Source: Buddleja alternifolia (Eukaryota > Streptophyta > Magnoliopsida > Lamiales > Scrophulariaceae). Taken from it: a stretch of DNA of 64,000 bases. The notes under the pieces are model-generated. The model saw nothing but the letters and a program-made list of their open reading frames with translations, was not told the DNA's origin and searched no databases. Shown here in pieces: positions 1-11,900 of this stretch. The stretch is from contig CM033394.1 of assembly GCA_019426215.1 (NCBI GenBank), forward strand, positions 558,001-622,000, written 5' to 3'. Within the stretch, counting starts at the first letter, position 1, and each line of letters begins with the position of its first letter. The translations under genes were made by a program, and so were the position numbers.

Positions 1-1357
1 AACAGTATCTTTCCAAAGTTTGTACAAAGCAACTGATGGCTTCTCAGAAGCCAATTTCATTGGCTCAGGAAACTTCAGCTCTGTGTATAGAGGAATTCTT
101 GATGAAATTAGAACAGTTGTTGCTATAAAAGTGCTCAAACTTCACGTAAAGGGAGCCGGCAGAAGCTTCTTGGCCGAATGTGAGGCGTTGAGAAGTATCA
201 GGCACCGTAATCTGGTAAAAGTTCTAACTTCTTGTTCAAGTGTTGATTTCCAGGGGAATGAGTTTAAGGCCATTGTTTATCCACACTTGGTGAGTGGAAG
301 TTTACATGATTGGTTGCATGAAACGGGTCGAAGTATTCAAGGGCAGAGGCGTCATTTAACATTGATACAAAGATTGAGCATTGCGATTGACGTGGCTTGT
401 GCATTGGATTATCTTCATCATTACAGTGGGACTCCATTGGTGCATTGTGACCTTAAACCGAGTAACGTTCTTTTAGACAGTGAATTTGTAGCTCATGTGA
501 GTGATTTTGGCTTGGCCAAGTTTGTTCAAGAGGGTAGTGCATCATCCACTACAAACCAAATCAATAGTTCTGTGGGAGTTAAGGGCACTATTGGATATGC
601 TGCTCCAGGTACTATTTGCTTCATTTGCATAAATTCCACTAGATATCTAACTTCTTTTTGAGTTCATCTCTTCAACAATTTAGGTAACGAGCACAATGAC
701 CCTGTTGTTCCGATGAAGATAAGAACCTACAATTAGCTTCTCGAAAAATTTCCAAACGAACCATTTAAACGAAAATTTCAATCTCTTAATTTACTATGTC
801 TCTCTACATATTCCTCTATCCGTAGAGTACACTGAATAAACAGAAATGGCTATAACAAAGTTTCTCTTATTCGTACTAACAATTTATTTCTATCTTTGTA
901 CCTCGAGAATGTCTCGTTGTAATGTCCTTCTATGTGAGTTATCTCACCCTCGAAAAGACTAAGAATTCTGACTACGTCTTTCTCTGCAGAATACGGAATG
1001 GGCAGAGAGCCATCTACATATGGTGATGTGTACAGCTATGGAATCCTTTTACTAGAGTTATTTACTGGAAAAAGTCCCACAAATGATATTTTCAGCAATG
1101 GACTAACCCTTCATAATTTAGCTAAGAGTGCTATTCCAAAACGCGTTTTAGAGATCTCTGATCCTATACTTGTTTATGATGATGACGATGATGATGATGA
1201 ATGGGAAGAAAAATGTGAATACTCTAAGGATGGAATGATGAAGTGTCTTATTTCAGTCATTGGGATTGGGATTTCATGTTCAACGGAATTTCCAAGAGAG
1301 AGAATGGACATCAAAAGTGTCATTAATGAATTGTATTCAATTAGAGATGCACTTTAA
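1..1357 (+). CDS. LRR receptor-like Ser/Thr kinase, subfamily XII type, 3' part (5' end outside window)
   Basis: This is the cytoplasmic kinase end of a plasma-membrane receptor kinase. Exon A runs in from before the window to 608, a 381-bp GT-AG intron covers 609-989, and the last exon is 990-1357. Visible kinase elements are a glycine loop ([12 protein letters not shown]), the VAIK lysine, [19 protein letters not shown], and an activation segment in which GTIGYAAP joins EYGMG across the intron. HCD in place of HRD makes it a non-RD kinase, the class that includes Xa21, FLS2 and EFR; a role in pattern recognition is inferred from the family, and no ligand can be inferred. The ectodomain repeats and membrane segment lie upstream of the window. 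The sequence reads in frame from base 2, so the TTG at 20 is not a real start. The last exon has an unusual run of seven Asp followed by Glu, encoded by GAT/GAC repeats near 1177-1201. No disabling change is seen. Confidence 0.93.
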
Positions 1358-1812
1358 TTGAGGACTAGGATGCACTCAAAGTAATTTTATGATTTTGTCG
1401 ATGTATATACATGTCTATAAATGTCACATTACTATATAAAGAGTTACCGTTCTCTTGTCATCAAAAAGAAGAATATTTAGAAGCAAAAACTTTTGGAGGA
1501 AGATGGTTTTCGACCAAACTAAACGTGACTATATATGATAGTTCCCCATGCTAAGAAATATTTCGGGTGAAGCCTCAATTCCTACCCATTAGGCGAGCTC
1601 GTCTCCTCAATCATGGAGTGAACATTAGCCCTACTACAAGGCTACTAATGACAAGTGATTAAGTTCTTATTACATGACTTTCATGAATTTGAACTCCCGA
1701 AAACAATATTGGATTGGGCTGGCCAAATTATGGCCCAAACTTTACAATGCTTTGATCGTACAGTACACTCGTACATGTCATGTGACACATAATCTTAAGT
1801 CTCATAATAGTT
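1358..1812. other. intergenic spacer
   Basis: AT-rich sequence after the receptor-kinase stop codon. It presumably holds that gene's 3' UTR. I see no gene, RNA or repeat that I can support. Confidence 0.5.
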
Positions 1813-2030
1813 AGGGAAAATTACACTCACACCCCCTCAATAATGGGGTAATTACACAAATTTTTCCTCACTAATTAATAATTACAAAAATGCCCCCTCG
1901 GGGTCTATTTGTAAGGTTTACAGGGAGTGCAATTGTAAAAAAAATTAACATGAGGGGGTGTGTTTGTAATTATCAATTATTGAGGGGAGGTTTGTGTAAT
2001 TACCCCATTATTGAGGGGACACTTTCACTT
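1813..2030. mobile_element. fold-back MITE with perfect 28-bp inverted arms
   Basis: Positions 1833-1860 and 1991-2018 are perfect 28-bp inverted repeats beginning CCCCTCAATAATGGGG. The centre is short and also partly symmetric (ATGCCCCCTCGGGG against TGAGGGGGTG). Diverged relatives sharing the phrase 'ACACCCCCTCA...TAATTACAC' occur near 24602-24937, 33535-33735, 41790-42350 and 43440-43670. No clear target duplication was found. Confidence 0.65.
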
Positions 2031-2860
2031 TTGCATGTTAAATTTATCTATTATACGTTTTTTTTTTTTTGTTTTGAATAACTTATACACTTGATCTACA
2101 TACACAAAATGGAATACAAGATAAAAACAAAACGTTGCAACAAAGCATCATCCTCCTTCCATTGTGATATATCATCTTGCATATTGTGATTTCCGCAAAG
2201 CTTTGTTTTTGGCCATCAATGAATTGCCAGCGAGCACAATCGTTCCTTCTCAAATGATCGAGAGTTCGATGAACCAATATATTTTTTGCCAAAGCTAACT
2301 CTTTAGCGTGTGTTCTTGTCAATTGGGCTTTTCACTCTAATATTTTTTTTTTATTGTTATTATGTGTGTTTTCGAGCTTTGATACCTGAACTCCATCCTT
2401 TAAAACCCGTGTACCAACATAAAATAGTTGTTGCTCCTATATGTATTGGTTTTTGGTTTGTTCTTGATATAAAAGTTTATTTAGAAGAAAAAATATGTTT
2501 TAAATTGACCCAATTTAATCAACTCCGACTGCACTAATATAGCCAAATACGGAATTTGTATATTGACACTAGTAGTTCATTAATCCACAAAGTTGGTAAA
2601 CTTTGGAACTCAATTACGGGCACTAGAATAGCCATAATTACAGAATTTGTATATATATGGACACTAGTAGTTTTATTAATCAAAAAAGTTAATAAATTTT
2701 GGAATTTAATTATGAGAGAGAAATATATATGTATAGTAAAGACTCCATTATGCAGTAGACTTCTACTTCCCATGAATTAGGGCTAGCTAACTCTCCATCT
2801 TTCACGATCATCAATGGATTGCTAATGACAAGCTTAATCTCCAATAAACACAATTAAGTC
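2031..2860. other. intergenic spacer upstream of the GT47 gene
   Basis: AT-rich. It presumably contains the promoter and 5' UTR of the glycosyltransferase that starts at 2861. The short ORFs on both strands here are not protein-like. Confidence 0.4.
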
Positions 2861-4914
2861 ATGGCTAAACTCAGTTTTCCTACGCCATCAATTCTGTACC
2901 CTTCTCTTTTTCTTATTTTCTTCTTCTTTTGCCTCAAAAGTACTCACTTTCATTTCCTCCCTTTTTCTTTTTCATCTACTCTTCACAATCACAAACAGGT
3001 ATATACATACAATATATATATATATATAGCCCAAAAACTGAAATGAAGTTTTCTTTTGTTTATTTAGACTAGAGACTGTTGTTAAACTTGTCATATGTAC
3101 ATGCATTACATATATATATGTACACACACATATATATATAATAATATAACTATGGCTTGACTTTTGCAGATTGTTGAATTGCAGAAGAATGGGAATATAG
3201 AGAGAATAGAAGAAGGGCAGGCGAGAGCTCGGGCAGCCATACATGAAGCCGGACGACGACGACGATGCAGTTATACTTCTTATAACAATCAGACCTTCAC
3301 TCCAAGTGGCTCCATTTACAGAAATCCTTATGCTTTTCATCAGTATTTAACCACTCATCTCTCTCAATTACTTTTACTTTTTCACTCTTTATATATATAT
3401 GATATAGCTCATTATATATAGTAGAAAGAACTAGTTTATTACTAGGAATCTTAGTGATAGTATATATAAATATATGTATATACAATAAAAAAAATTCAAA
3501 TGATCATGATCAGGAGTTACATGGAGATGGAGAAGAGATTTAAAATATGGGTGTACAAGGAGGGAGAAGCCCCGCTATTTCACAGAGGACCAATGAAAGA
3601 TATATATTCAATCGAAGGTCACGTGATCGACGAATTGGAGAGCGTTGACAATAATCCATTCACAGCGTCGGATCCTGAGGAGGCGCACGTGTTCTTCCTC
3701 CCCGTCGGAATCGCCAAGGCCGTCCACTACCTCTACTCCCCGCGCGTTGACTACGACCGCCGCCGCCTGCAAAACGTCGTGGAGGATTACGTCAACGTTT
3801 TGGCGAATAGGTATCCCTACTGGAACAGGAGCGCCGGAGCTGATCATTTCTTTGTTGGATGCCATGACTGGGTACGTACTAGCACTACTGGTTATGGGAG
3901 GTTCGGTTATATTATGTTTTAAGTTTGAAAATTCATTCCAATAGTTTTTAAAGAAATCTACAAAATGTCATTTATATTACGAAATTCTTCACTAATTTCA
4001 GAATATATATATATATATATATATATATATCATGTAATAAATTGCCATACATGCATAAGAGAATTAAAAGAAAGTGAATGTAGTATCTTTATCCCTAATT
4101 ATTTTAAAGTAATTATAAAAAATACGAGAAAAATTCAATAATTTTGCTTTATAATGAAATATATATATATAAGTATATATTGTTTCATTCTAGTTATTTT
4201 CAAAAATTCAAATAATTTTATCAAAAATCACAAACTTTATATTTTTAGGGACCAGACGTTACAGCTGCCAATCCCAAGCTTTTCAAGAACCTTATTAGAG
4301 TCCTATGCAATGCCAATATCACCGAGGGTTTTAAACCAACAAGAGACGTCTCATTGCCTGAAATCAAAGTCCCTGGTGGTCTCCACCTCGGGCCGCCAGA
4401 CCTCAACCAATCACCTGACAACCGATCAATCCTCGCCTTCTTCGCTGGCGGGCCCCACGGCTACGTGAGGAAAAGGCTATTCCAACACTGGAAAGACAAA
4501 GATGCAGACATCCAGGTCTACGAGTACCTTCCGAAAAACAAGAATTACTTTGAACAAATGTCACGTGCAAGATTTTGTTTGTGCCCCAGCGGATACGAGG
4601 TAGCAAGTCCGAGGTTAATCGAGTCAATGCATGCCGGGTGTGTACCAGTGATTATTTCCGATGGCTACGCACTGCCTTTCAGTGATGTTCTTGATTGGAG
4701 CCGATTCTCCGTCCATATTCCGGTGGCTAAGATACCGGAAATTAAGAAAATATTGGAGGGGATTACAAAGGATGAGTATTTGGAAAAGCAAAAACAAGTT
4801 GTTAAAGTGAAAAGGCATTTTGTTCTCCATCGACCGGCTAAACCTTTTGATCTGCTGCATATGGTGCTTCATTCAGTATGGTTGAGAAGGCTAAATGTCA
4901 GGTTACATATGTAA
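2861..4914 (+). CDS. exostosin-family (GT47) type II membrane glycosyltransferase
   Basis: Predicted Golgi glycosyltransferase of the plant exostosin-like family (similar to the 'probable glycosyltransferase At5g25310/At3g07620' group). Exons are 2861-2998, 3170-3342, 3514-3871 and 4249-4914, all GT-AG, joining in frame to 444 residues. The N-terminus has a hydrophobic signal-anchor at about residues 10-25 ([13 protein letters not shown]), followed by a short stem. Conserved family blocks are [32 protein letters not shown] (made across intron 3), [15 protein letters not shown] and [18 protein letters not shown], the usual nucleotide-sugar-binding region. The GT47 donor and acceptor vary, so the substrate (pectin or xyloglucan sugars) cannot be read from sequence. 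The ATG at 2861 is the first in-frame start before the anchor. Length is a little under family norm and no break is visible, so it is probably functional. Confidence 0.9.
4002..4030. repeat. (AT)n microsatellite in intron 3 of the GT47 gene
   Basis: About 14 AT dinucleotides lie within the third intron, and a shorter AT tract follows near 4160. Such tracts are likely to vary in length between plants. Confidence 0.85.
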
Positions 4915-5944
4915 TACTTTTAGATTCAGATTTTTGCCACTATTGAAGCCTGCATGACTCGGCACTCGAGGATATTCCAGGGCGAAATTTAAGGGATCGC
5001 TCGGCTTAATTTGAGTTGACAAACACAATTTCCCTTGCTTTTGATTTTCATAGGCTCTTAATTTGATAGTAGTAGCAATAATCGGGTAATTCTATGTCAA
5101 ACCAAGTCCAATGATCCGAGTGTGTATTATGGATCTATCTCTTTCACACAAGTGTATAGAGACCGCATACAATTCACAATTCACTTTACTCTGGTGATAG
5201 GTACTGGGACATTGGATTGGTCTATCATAGAATTTTCAAGTACTACTATTTATTTATTCTCGAGACATTTGAAACTTGTTATGGAAAATGATGGTGGCAC
5301 AACGGTGGTGGTGCACAAGTCGGAACGACCGACTGACACCATGATATAGAATATGAAAGTGGAGAGAAATAAAGTCTATAATATTGTATTGGCTGAATTT
5401 AGTGAATGATGTTACAATGGTCAACTGTATATGTAACACATACAAGGGCCCGAAATTTAAACAAAAATGGTTTGCACTAACTATACGTAACAACTTGTAG
5501 ATAATTTTTTGCTTTCTTGTTAGTAAACTTGGTGCAAAGGGAGTTGCTAGTCCTCATTTCGTTATTGCTTGCAGAAACTGGAAGTGAAAGCACAGGGCAT
5601 TGCAATTATACATGATTAAATCAACATTTGGAATGTCAGAATTAAATCAACATTTTGAAAATAACAGAGACTGGGTAAGAAATGCAAAAGAAGGTCAAAT
5701 TACTAACCAAAATTTCCTCCTCTCGAAGAGGCGAAAAACTCAATTTTATGGCATTTGCAACTGTTAGTGCTAATGGATTCACATGCCCAATGAGGACATG
5801 AATACATACCCCATTCTATCATGCATTCCCAAATAATATCTGAATGCACTTTCTCAAGGCATTTCTAAAATGCCTATAAAACTTGAAAATATAGAAAATT
5901 ATCCCTTCATTTGGTATGTGTTATAAAAGATCTTTAGCTTTTCT
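4915..5944. other. convergent intergenic spacer
   Basis: The GT47 gene and the MATH gene end facing each other here. The stretch should hold both 3' UTRs. No conserved ORF or repeat was recognised. Confidence 0.5.
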
Positions 5945-8900
5945 CTAATGATTGAACCAGGGTCCAATCCCACCATTCACATGCCCATTGCTATGACCAT
6001 TTGGGATACGAGGGGAAGGAGGCAATCCAACACCTGTTGGAGGTGGAGTGGAAGGAGGATATAAACATTGTGTATGAGAGAGATTGTTGGGACTTACAAG
6101 AGGACTGCCACCTGGACTTCCTTTACGTTGTTGGATGGCGTGAATCTGCATAAGCCCTTCTTCATGAATTCGTGATAACGTCTCCAGCTCATTCATTGAT
6201 AATGCATCCAAACCAGCACCGTATAGAGGAGCATGCCTCGACATTTCTTCCTGAAGTTGATTCTCGATGTGATGGATGTATTGCTGCCAGAAAAGAAGAA
6301 TACGCCACTGTCAGCATTGAATAATCATATTTACATTTGAAGGACAAGCCAAAATCAGATAAGAATATAAGATTTACCAAGCAACGGTCATATTTCAAGA
6401 ATGTTAATGCTATTTGGGAAGATAAACTGAGATCAAGGAGAAAAAAACCATTTCACTAAAGCGGTGAATTAATACATTCATTCTCACAACATTATGAAAG
6501 TGGAGTGACAGTCCTTCCAAATTATGCAAACTTATTCACTCATCAACAAGAGGTTAAGTTAAAGTTGACAACTACGTGGAGCGGAACCGAATGAGAGAGG
6601 AGTCAATAATAAGCAGTAGAAAATCATGGCACTGATCAAAGATATTTCCAAAATATCAGAATTTGGATTAAAAAACTGACCTCACACGCCCGTAATTTGG
6701 ATTCCATCCCATCAATATATGCTTCACATCGAGCAACCTGTTCCTCCTTCTCACGCTTTTCACCTTCTGTTTTCCCAACTGTTTGTGTCAGCAGACGAAC
6801 TTCATTTTCAAGCGATTGTCGTATCTCTTCTCGAGACACATTTTCTGTGGCAAATCTTTTCAACTCTTCATCAAATCTTTTTCGTGCTGTTTCAGCACTC
6901 CTTAACCTCTCAGCAAGAGCATTTTTCTCCTTCATTAACCTCTGCAACATTCACAGATATTTGTCAGGGCAAGCATCAATATAAGAGTAACCATATTTGG
7001 CCAATGCCAAAGCTCATGTTTTGGATCCTTTATCATTTATTGTGTTTCATCTCGTATTCCACTTCACATATGCACGCCATGTTAAAAAAATATTTCCTTA
7101 AAAATTAAGTTGACATGGATTACACGCACTTGGCGTGTAGGGTGAAATGGAATACAAGATGATACACCATTTTGGAATAAAAAATCTGAAGTGGAAAGCT
7201 CAAGACATCCTAAGAAATGAAAAATTGAAGTTAGGGGGAAAAAATAATGTATCCTCCAATATCATGTTCCAATACCTGGAAATATTGCACCTACATCATT
7301 ATATATTTCAGAGGAAAGCTTTCGCTGCAGAGACCACTTTTTGAAAGGGGGAAAAGGGAGATACAATTTATGAACCTTACGGGGAAAAGGATAAAACTTT
7401 AGAAGAAAAACTACACATAACACCACGAGAAGAAAGTTTTAACTGTGTACTGGAATTTCGATTTTCGATTTTACATCATATTATATCCAGAGTTTCTAAA
7501 TAATTTATTCTGAGAAATCCTTTAACACCACCAACTGGTTGATAAGCTACGCACCTTCATTTCATCACGTTTTCGAGATTTCAACTGGGAGAGTTGTGTT
7601 TCCGCATCATGTAGACGATCTTGAAGAATTTTCTTCTCAGACATAAGTTTTGTGATTTCATCATCTCTTTCTGAGCGAACCCACTCAAGTTGACTCTCAA
7701 CTTCTTGTCTCTGCTCTGTCAGCTCTTTTCTTTCTCGGGCAAAGCGATCCATCTCAGCCCTCATTTCAGTCTGCCAATCCATGCAAGGGTTAACACTAGT
7801 AATGATTTTCTTTTGCAAAGCATTAGTAGAAGAAAGTAATTACCTTAAGACGACTATTATTAGCCTCATATTCACTTAGCCTTTGAGATAAATCAGCTTT
7901 TTCTTTAGACGTGCTAGCAAGTTCAGTTTTTCTTTCTTCGCGGGTACGAAGAATCTCATCTTCACTGGCACACAACTGATGCCAAAGAGCTGCTCGGTCA
8001 ACATTTGCAAGCTCAGCAACCTCCCTCATCATGCTCAGGACTGGTCTTACTATTTCCTGGTCCTCATACACTAAGATTGCCAAAATCTCCAAATCTAAAT
8101 CTATTTCACGACTAGCATCTGCAGTGGTAGTAGCACCATCAACAAGTCGCTTTAGCATCCTTAATCTGTGAGACTCATCAGCATACCATTTGAACAACAT
8201 AGTATAAAGAATCTTTACAAAAGCTTTCACCCGTATATCTCTGGAAAGTGCCAATGTTTCGGCAAGACCAAGAACTGCAGTGAAATCATCACATTCTGCT
8301 CTTAGTTGCTCGCCCTCCATGACAGCATCAGGCTGCTGCTGTAAGTTGTCAGCAACATGTGACTTCAAATTCAATTGACTAGCAAGTCGTCTTTCCAAGA
8401 CTACAGCTACAGACTGAGGAACGAAGGCCCCGCGAGCTACAGCTCTCTCAAAAGTTTGGGCAGCTTTGACCGCTAGGCAAGGTATCGATAACATCTCAAT
8501 TAGGATGTAAATATCAGAAAAATGACGACTACCATCGAACGATTGGTCTTCTCCAGAATGTACTCTTTCAGAATTAGGTCCACTTTCACCAAATATGAAA
8601 AGACTACAAGGTGGTGATGAGAAATTATCACCAAAATCATCATCAATATCAATATCTCGAAAAAAAGATTCAGCAATATCTGCACAACTATTTACAGTCC
8701 GACTGAAATAATCTAAGACGCATGAAGAGACTTCAGTACCCAAATTCTTTAGTCTGACTCGTACTGACCTCACCTGCGGAGGAAGATCGACAACATTTCA
8801 TGGAATGCTCATAGGAAACAAGCACAAAAATCACGAACAAAAGAAAACAAGTTTGATTTTCTATTATTTGAGCTTACTGCTTCAGGAAGCTGTTGGCAAT

Positions 8901-11900
8901 GCAGTGCAGCTTTAAATATAAAGTCAACAGTTGCTGCAAGAGGTTCATCATTAGAATCAGCCAAAAGCTCGAGCGACCGAAAAAGAACACTCTCCCATAC
9001 TTCACAGCTACATTCCAACTGACTAAGTGCCCCAAAAACCTGGGATATTAAAGCTCTCAGAAATGGGTCATACCGAGTGAAAAACAACAAAATTGATATG
9101 CAACTCAACAAAATGCCATCCAATGTCCAAAATCACCTACATGTTCCAGTGTAATTAAAGCAACAACAATTAGAAAGCAAGATTTCTTACTGGCAAACGC
9201 AATGCAGGTTCTGCATCTGGCTTCTGAAGCCTATCTAGAAGTGTGCAAGCAGCAAGTGCATGTTCTGAATGATCAACTAGTTTTGGGACCAAAGCAACGA
9301 GGTCGGGTTGTAAATGCTCGGGAGCTTTATCCAATACGAGAGCGATCTTTTGAGCAGACTGTGGCCGCCTTCTTGGTTCTGGACAACCTTGTGGGATAGC
9401 TCCATCAAGTGCTCTCAAGGAGTTCACGATCAATCCAAGAAGCTCCTCTGACTGCTCTGGCCACTTGGTCTGGATAAAAGGTTTTTCATTAATTTATACA
9501 AAAATTAAGATATTCTCTAGGTTAGAAAATATAGCAACCAACACACCTTGGATCGAAGAGCGCGGTTTTCAGATGAACCAGCAGCAAATGTCTCTGGTGG
9601 ACAAATAGGCCTTATAGGAACAGTTTTTGCATGTAGGTTAATCACATTTGTATCGGAGCTTTGTACAGCAGACGCATTTGTACCTTCACCAAAGCCCAGT
9701 TCTAATCTCTCGTCCACAGAAAGCTGTGCAGATTCTGTCACTCCATTCTCCCCATCAGATTCTAGTGGACTAATTGCTTCACTGCCATCTGGGGAAGGGC
9801 AGGAGCTAACATCAGAGGAATCATCTCTGGAACTCCCCTCCGATGGTTGGCAACACTCGACCATTATATCTAAAAGTAAATCAACGATCGCCTGTTGCAA
9901 AACTTTGACTCCCATCAACAGATTCATCAAACTGGGGGAAGACTCGTTATTCTTATTAATTTTCTTCCCATCATTATTACCAGATATCTTTGTAGGAAGA
10001 AGCAAGCGCTTCACTTTTGCAGGGTCATCAAGATAGACACGAAGGCCAGTCAGAAAACCAGCTATTGCTCCGGCATCCATAAGAAGTTTCTCTCTCAAAG
10101 TGACCAGAGGTTGAGAAGAATTATCTCCATAAGTAAGGTGAAACCCAGCCCTGGATAGAAGATTTCTGAAGATATCTTCTTCATCTCCACTTAGACCTTC
10201 ACTGTCATCAGAATCGATGAGTTCATCAGGGTCAGTTGTCAGGGCATCTTGATCATCTTCAGAAGCTAAAACCTGACAAAATAATTTAGCAGTTAATATG
10301 GGCACATAACGTTGAAAATACGAGAAAAGGATAAAGTGAGAAAGACAGCACCCATCGCTTAATACATCATTATTCAAAACATAGTGATATGATCTCCCTT
10401 TTCAAAATGAATCTCTAGGCTAAATTTATCATATGAACCAAGGTTATGACTTATAAGAGCAACAGAAGACATTGATAAAAGCAAATGTGTTTAAGGTAGT
10501 AATTACATCATGTTCAAGACACTTTAAAAGAACTTTCCACACCCCTATAAGGTGATAAGAAAGAACATTTTAGTGAAAATTGGTTTTGATCTTGAAATTA
10601 TAAAACATTTCCATTTCTCCTTATTTAGGAGGGAAACTGGGAAAGTAACAAGGATCAATGTTCGTGAGTGTCATTTCTCGTATTCAGCTGGAACCATCTA
10701 CGAGTCCACCACCATGGCTAATATTTGTAAAAAATAGGAGGATATTAGCAAATACTGAGATGACCGACTGACCTCCAGATCTGAAAAATCGAACCATGGG
10801 CAGCAGTCCAAGATCTCACAAACAAACACAACTGTGTCGCGCAGCAGAAACCCTGCATCAGCTTCTAATATTTCAGATACCTTCATAAATTGAAGAACAG
10901 AATTGTTCCACGTCTTTGTACAAATGGAAGACTCCTTCCAAACAGTTTTAGATGGACTTTTTTGATTCACAATAGCCATCCTGTATTTGACCCAGAAGTT
11001 CTTCTCAGTGTCACTCCCAACTGATTGATCACTCTCCAGATAGATGCATATGGTGTCAAAGGACTCGTAGACTCCTGCACAACCAAAGGGCAAAGCGAAG
11101 AAATATTAGAAAAAGTCATCTACCAGAATTTCAATTGCTGCTACAATATTACATTTCAATGTAATATTGCAAGCTTTGAAAAGAACCACCCACCAATCCG
11201 AAGCTCACATCCACCAGCTTGAAAGAATTTGCTAAATATTTTTCTAGTTTCCATTATTTCTTTGAAAGACAAGAAGTTCTCCACCTTCCATGTGAATGAA
11301 CTTCTCTTCCCAGCTTTCTCTGACTGAGAACAGGCATTTCCAGAGTCGGTTGCTTGATCAGTGAAGTCCTGCATTATGGAAGTTTCTTTTAATATAAGAA
11401 CCTCAGCAGAGAAGATAACAGTATCCTGGACTAAAAATCCAGAATCTTGATCAAAGAGACTAGTGAGTGTCACAAACTCGCGCCAACCCCAGTCCTTTGC
11501 AGCCTTTGAATAGCGATTCTGAGATTCCTTTGTAACAGACTTATCTTCCATCTTTTGGTTGACTACTGACAAACGATGGCTGACAAAACAACTCCAATCG
11601 CTATTTGTATTACGTGAATCCGTAACTTCAAGAAACACTGAAAGATGGCATGGAGGCTGAGATTGTCCTGATGTCAGGAAGCATAAATGAGAGAGTCATC
11701 ATGTCAGAAAGCATATGTGTGATGTAAGCAAATCTCAAATTAGATAAACATCTCTTCATTAATTGAATAGCAGAAACTACTAGCCTTGGGAATCTTTATG
11801 TCCAATTTGGTAATTTGCTTATTTCCTGTGTAACTTAGAAACAGATGCTAATTGGTCAAATACAAGAACACCGTGTCCAGAAAGCGGAAACTTGTAGAAG

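Noticed and set aside
3608..3944. Open frames on both strands over the GT47 third exon
   Set aside because: They are shadows of the real exon 3514-3871, caused by its GC-rich codons.
9548..10158. Plus-strand ORFs of 87 and 162 codons
   Set aside because: They lie antisense to MATH-gene exon 4, which fits a known family and joins in frame.
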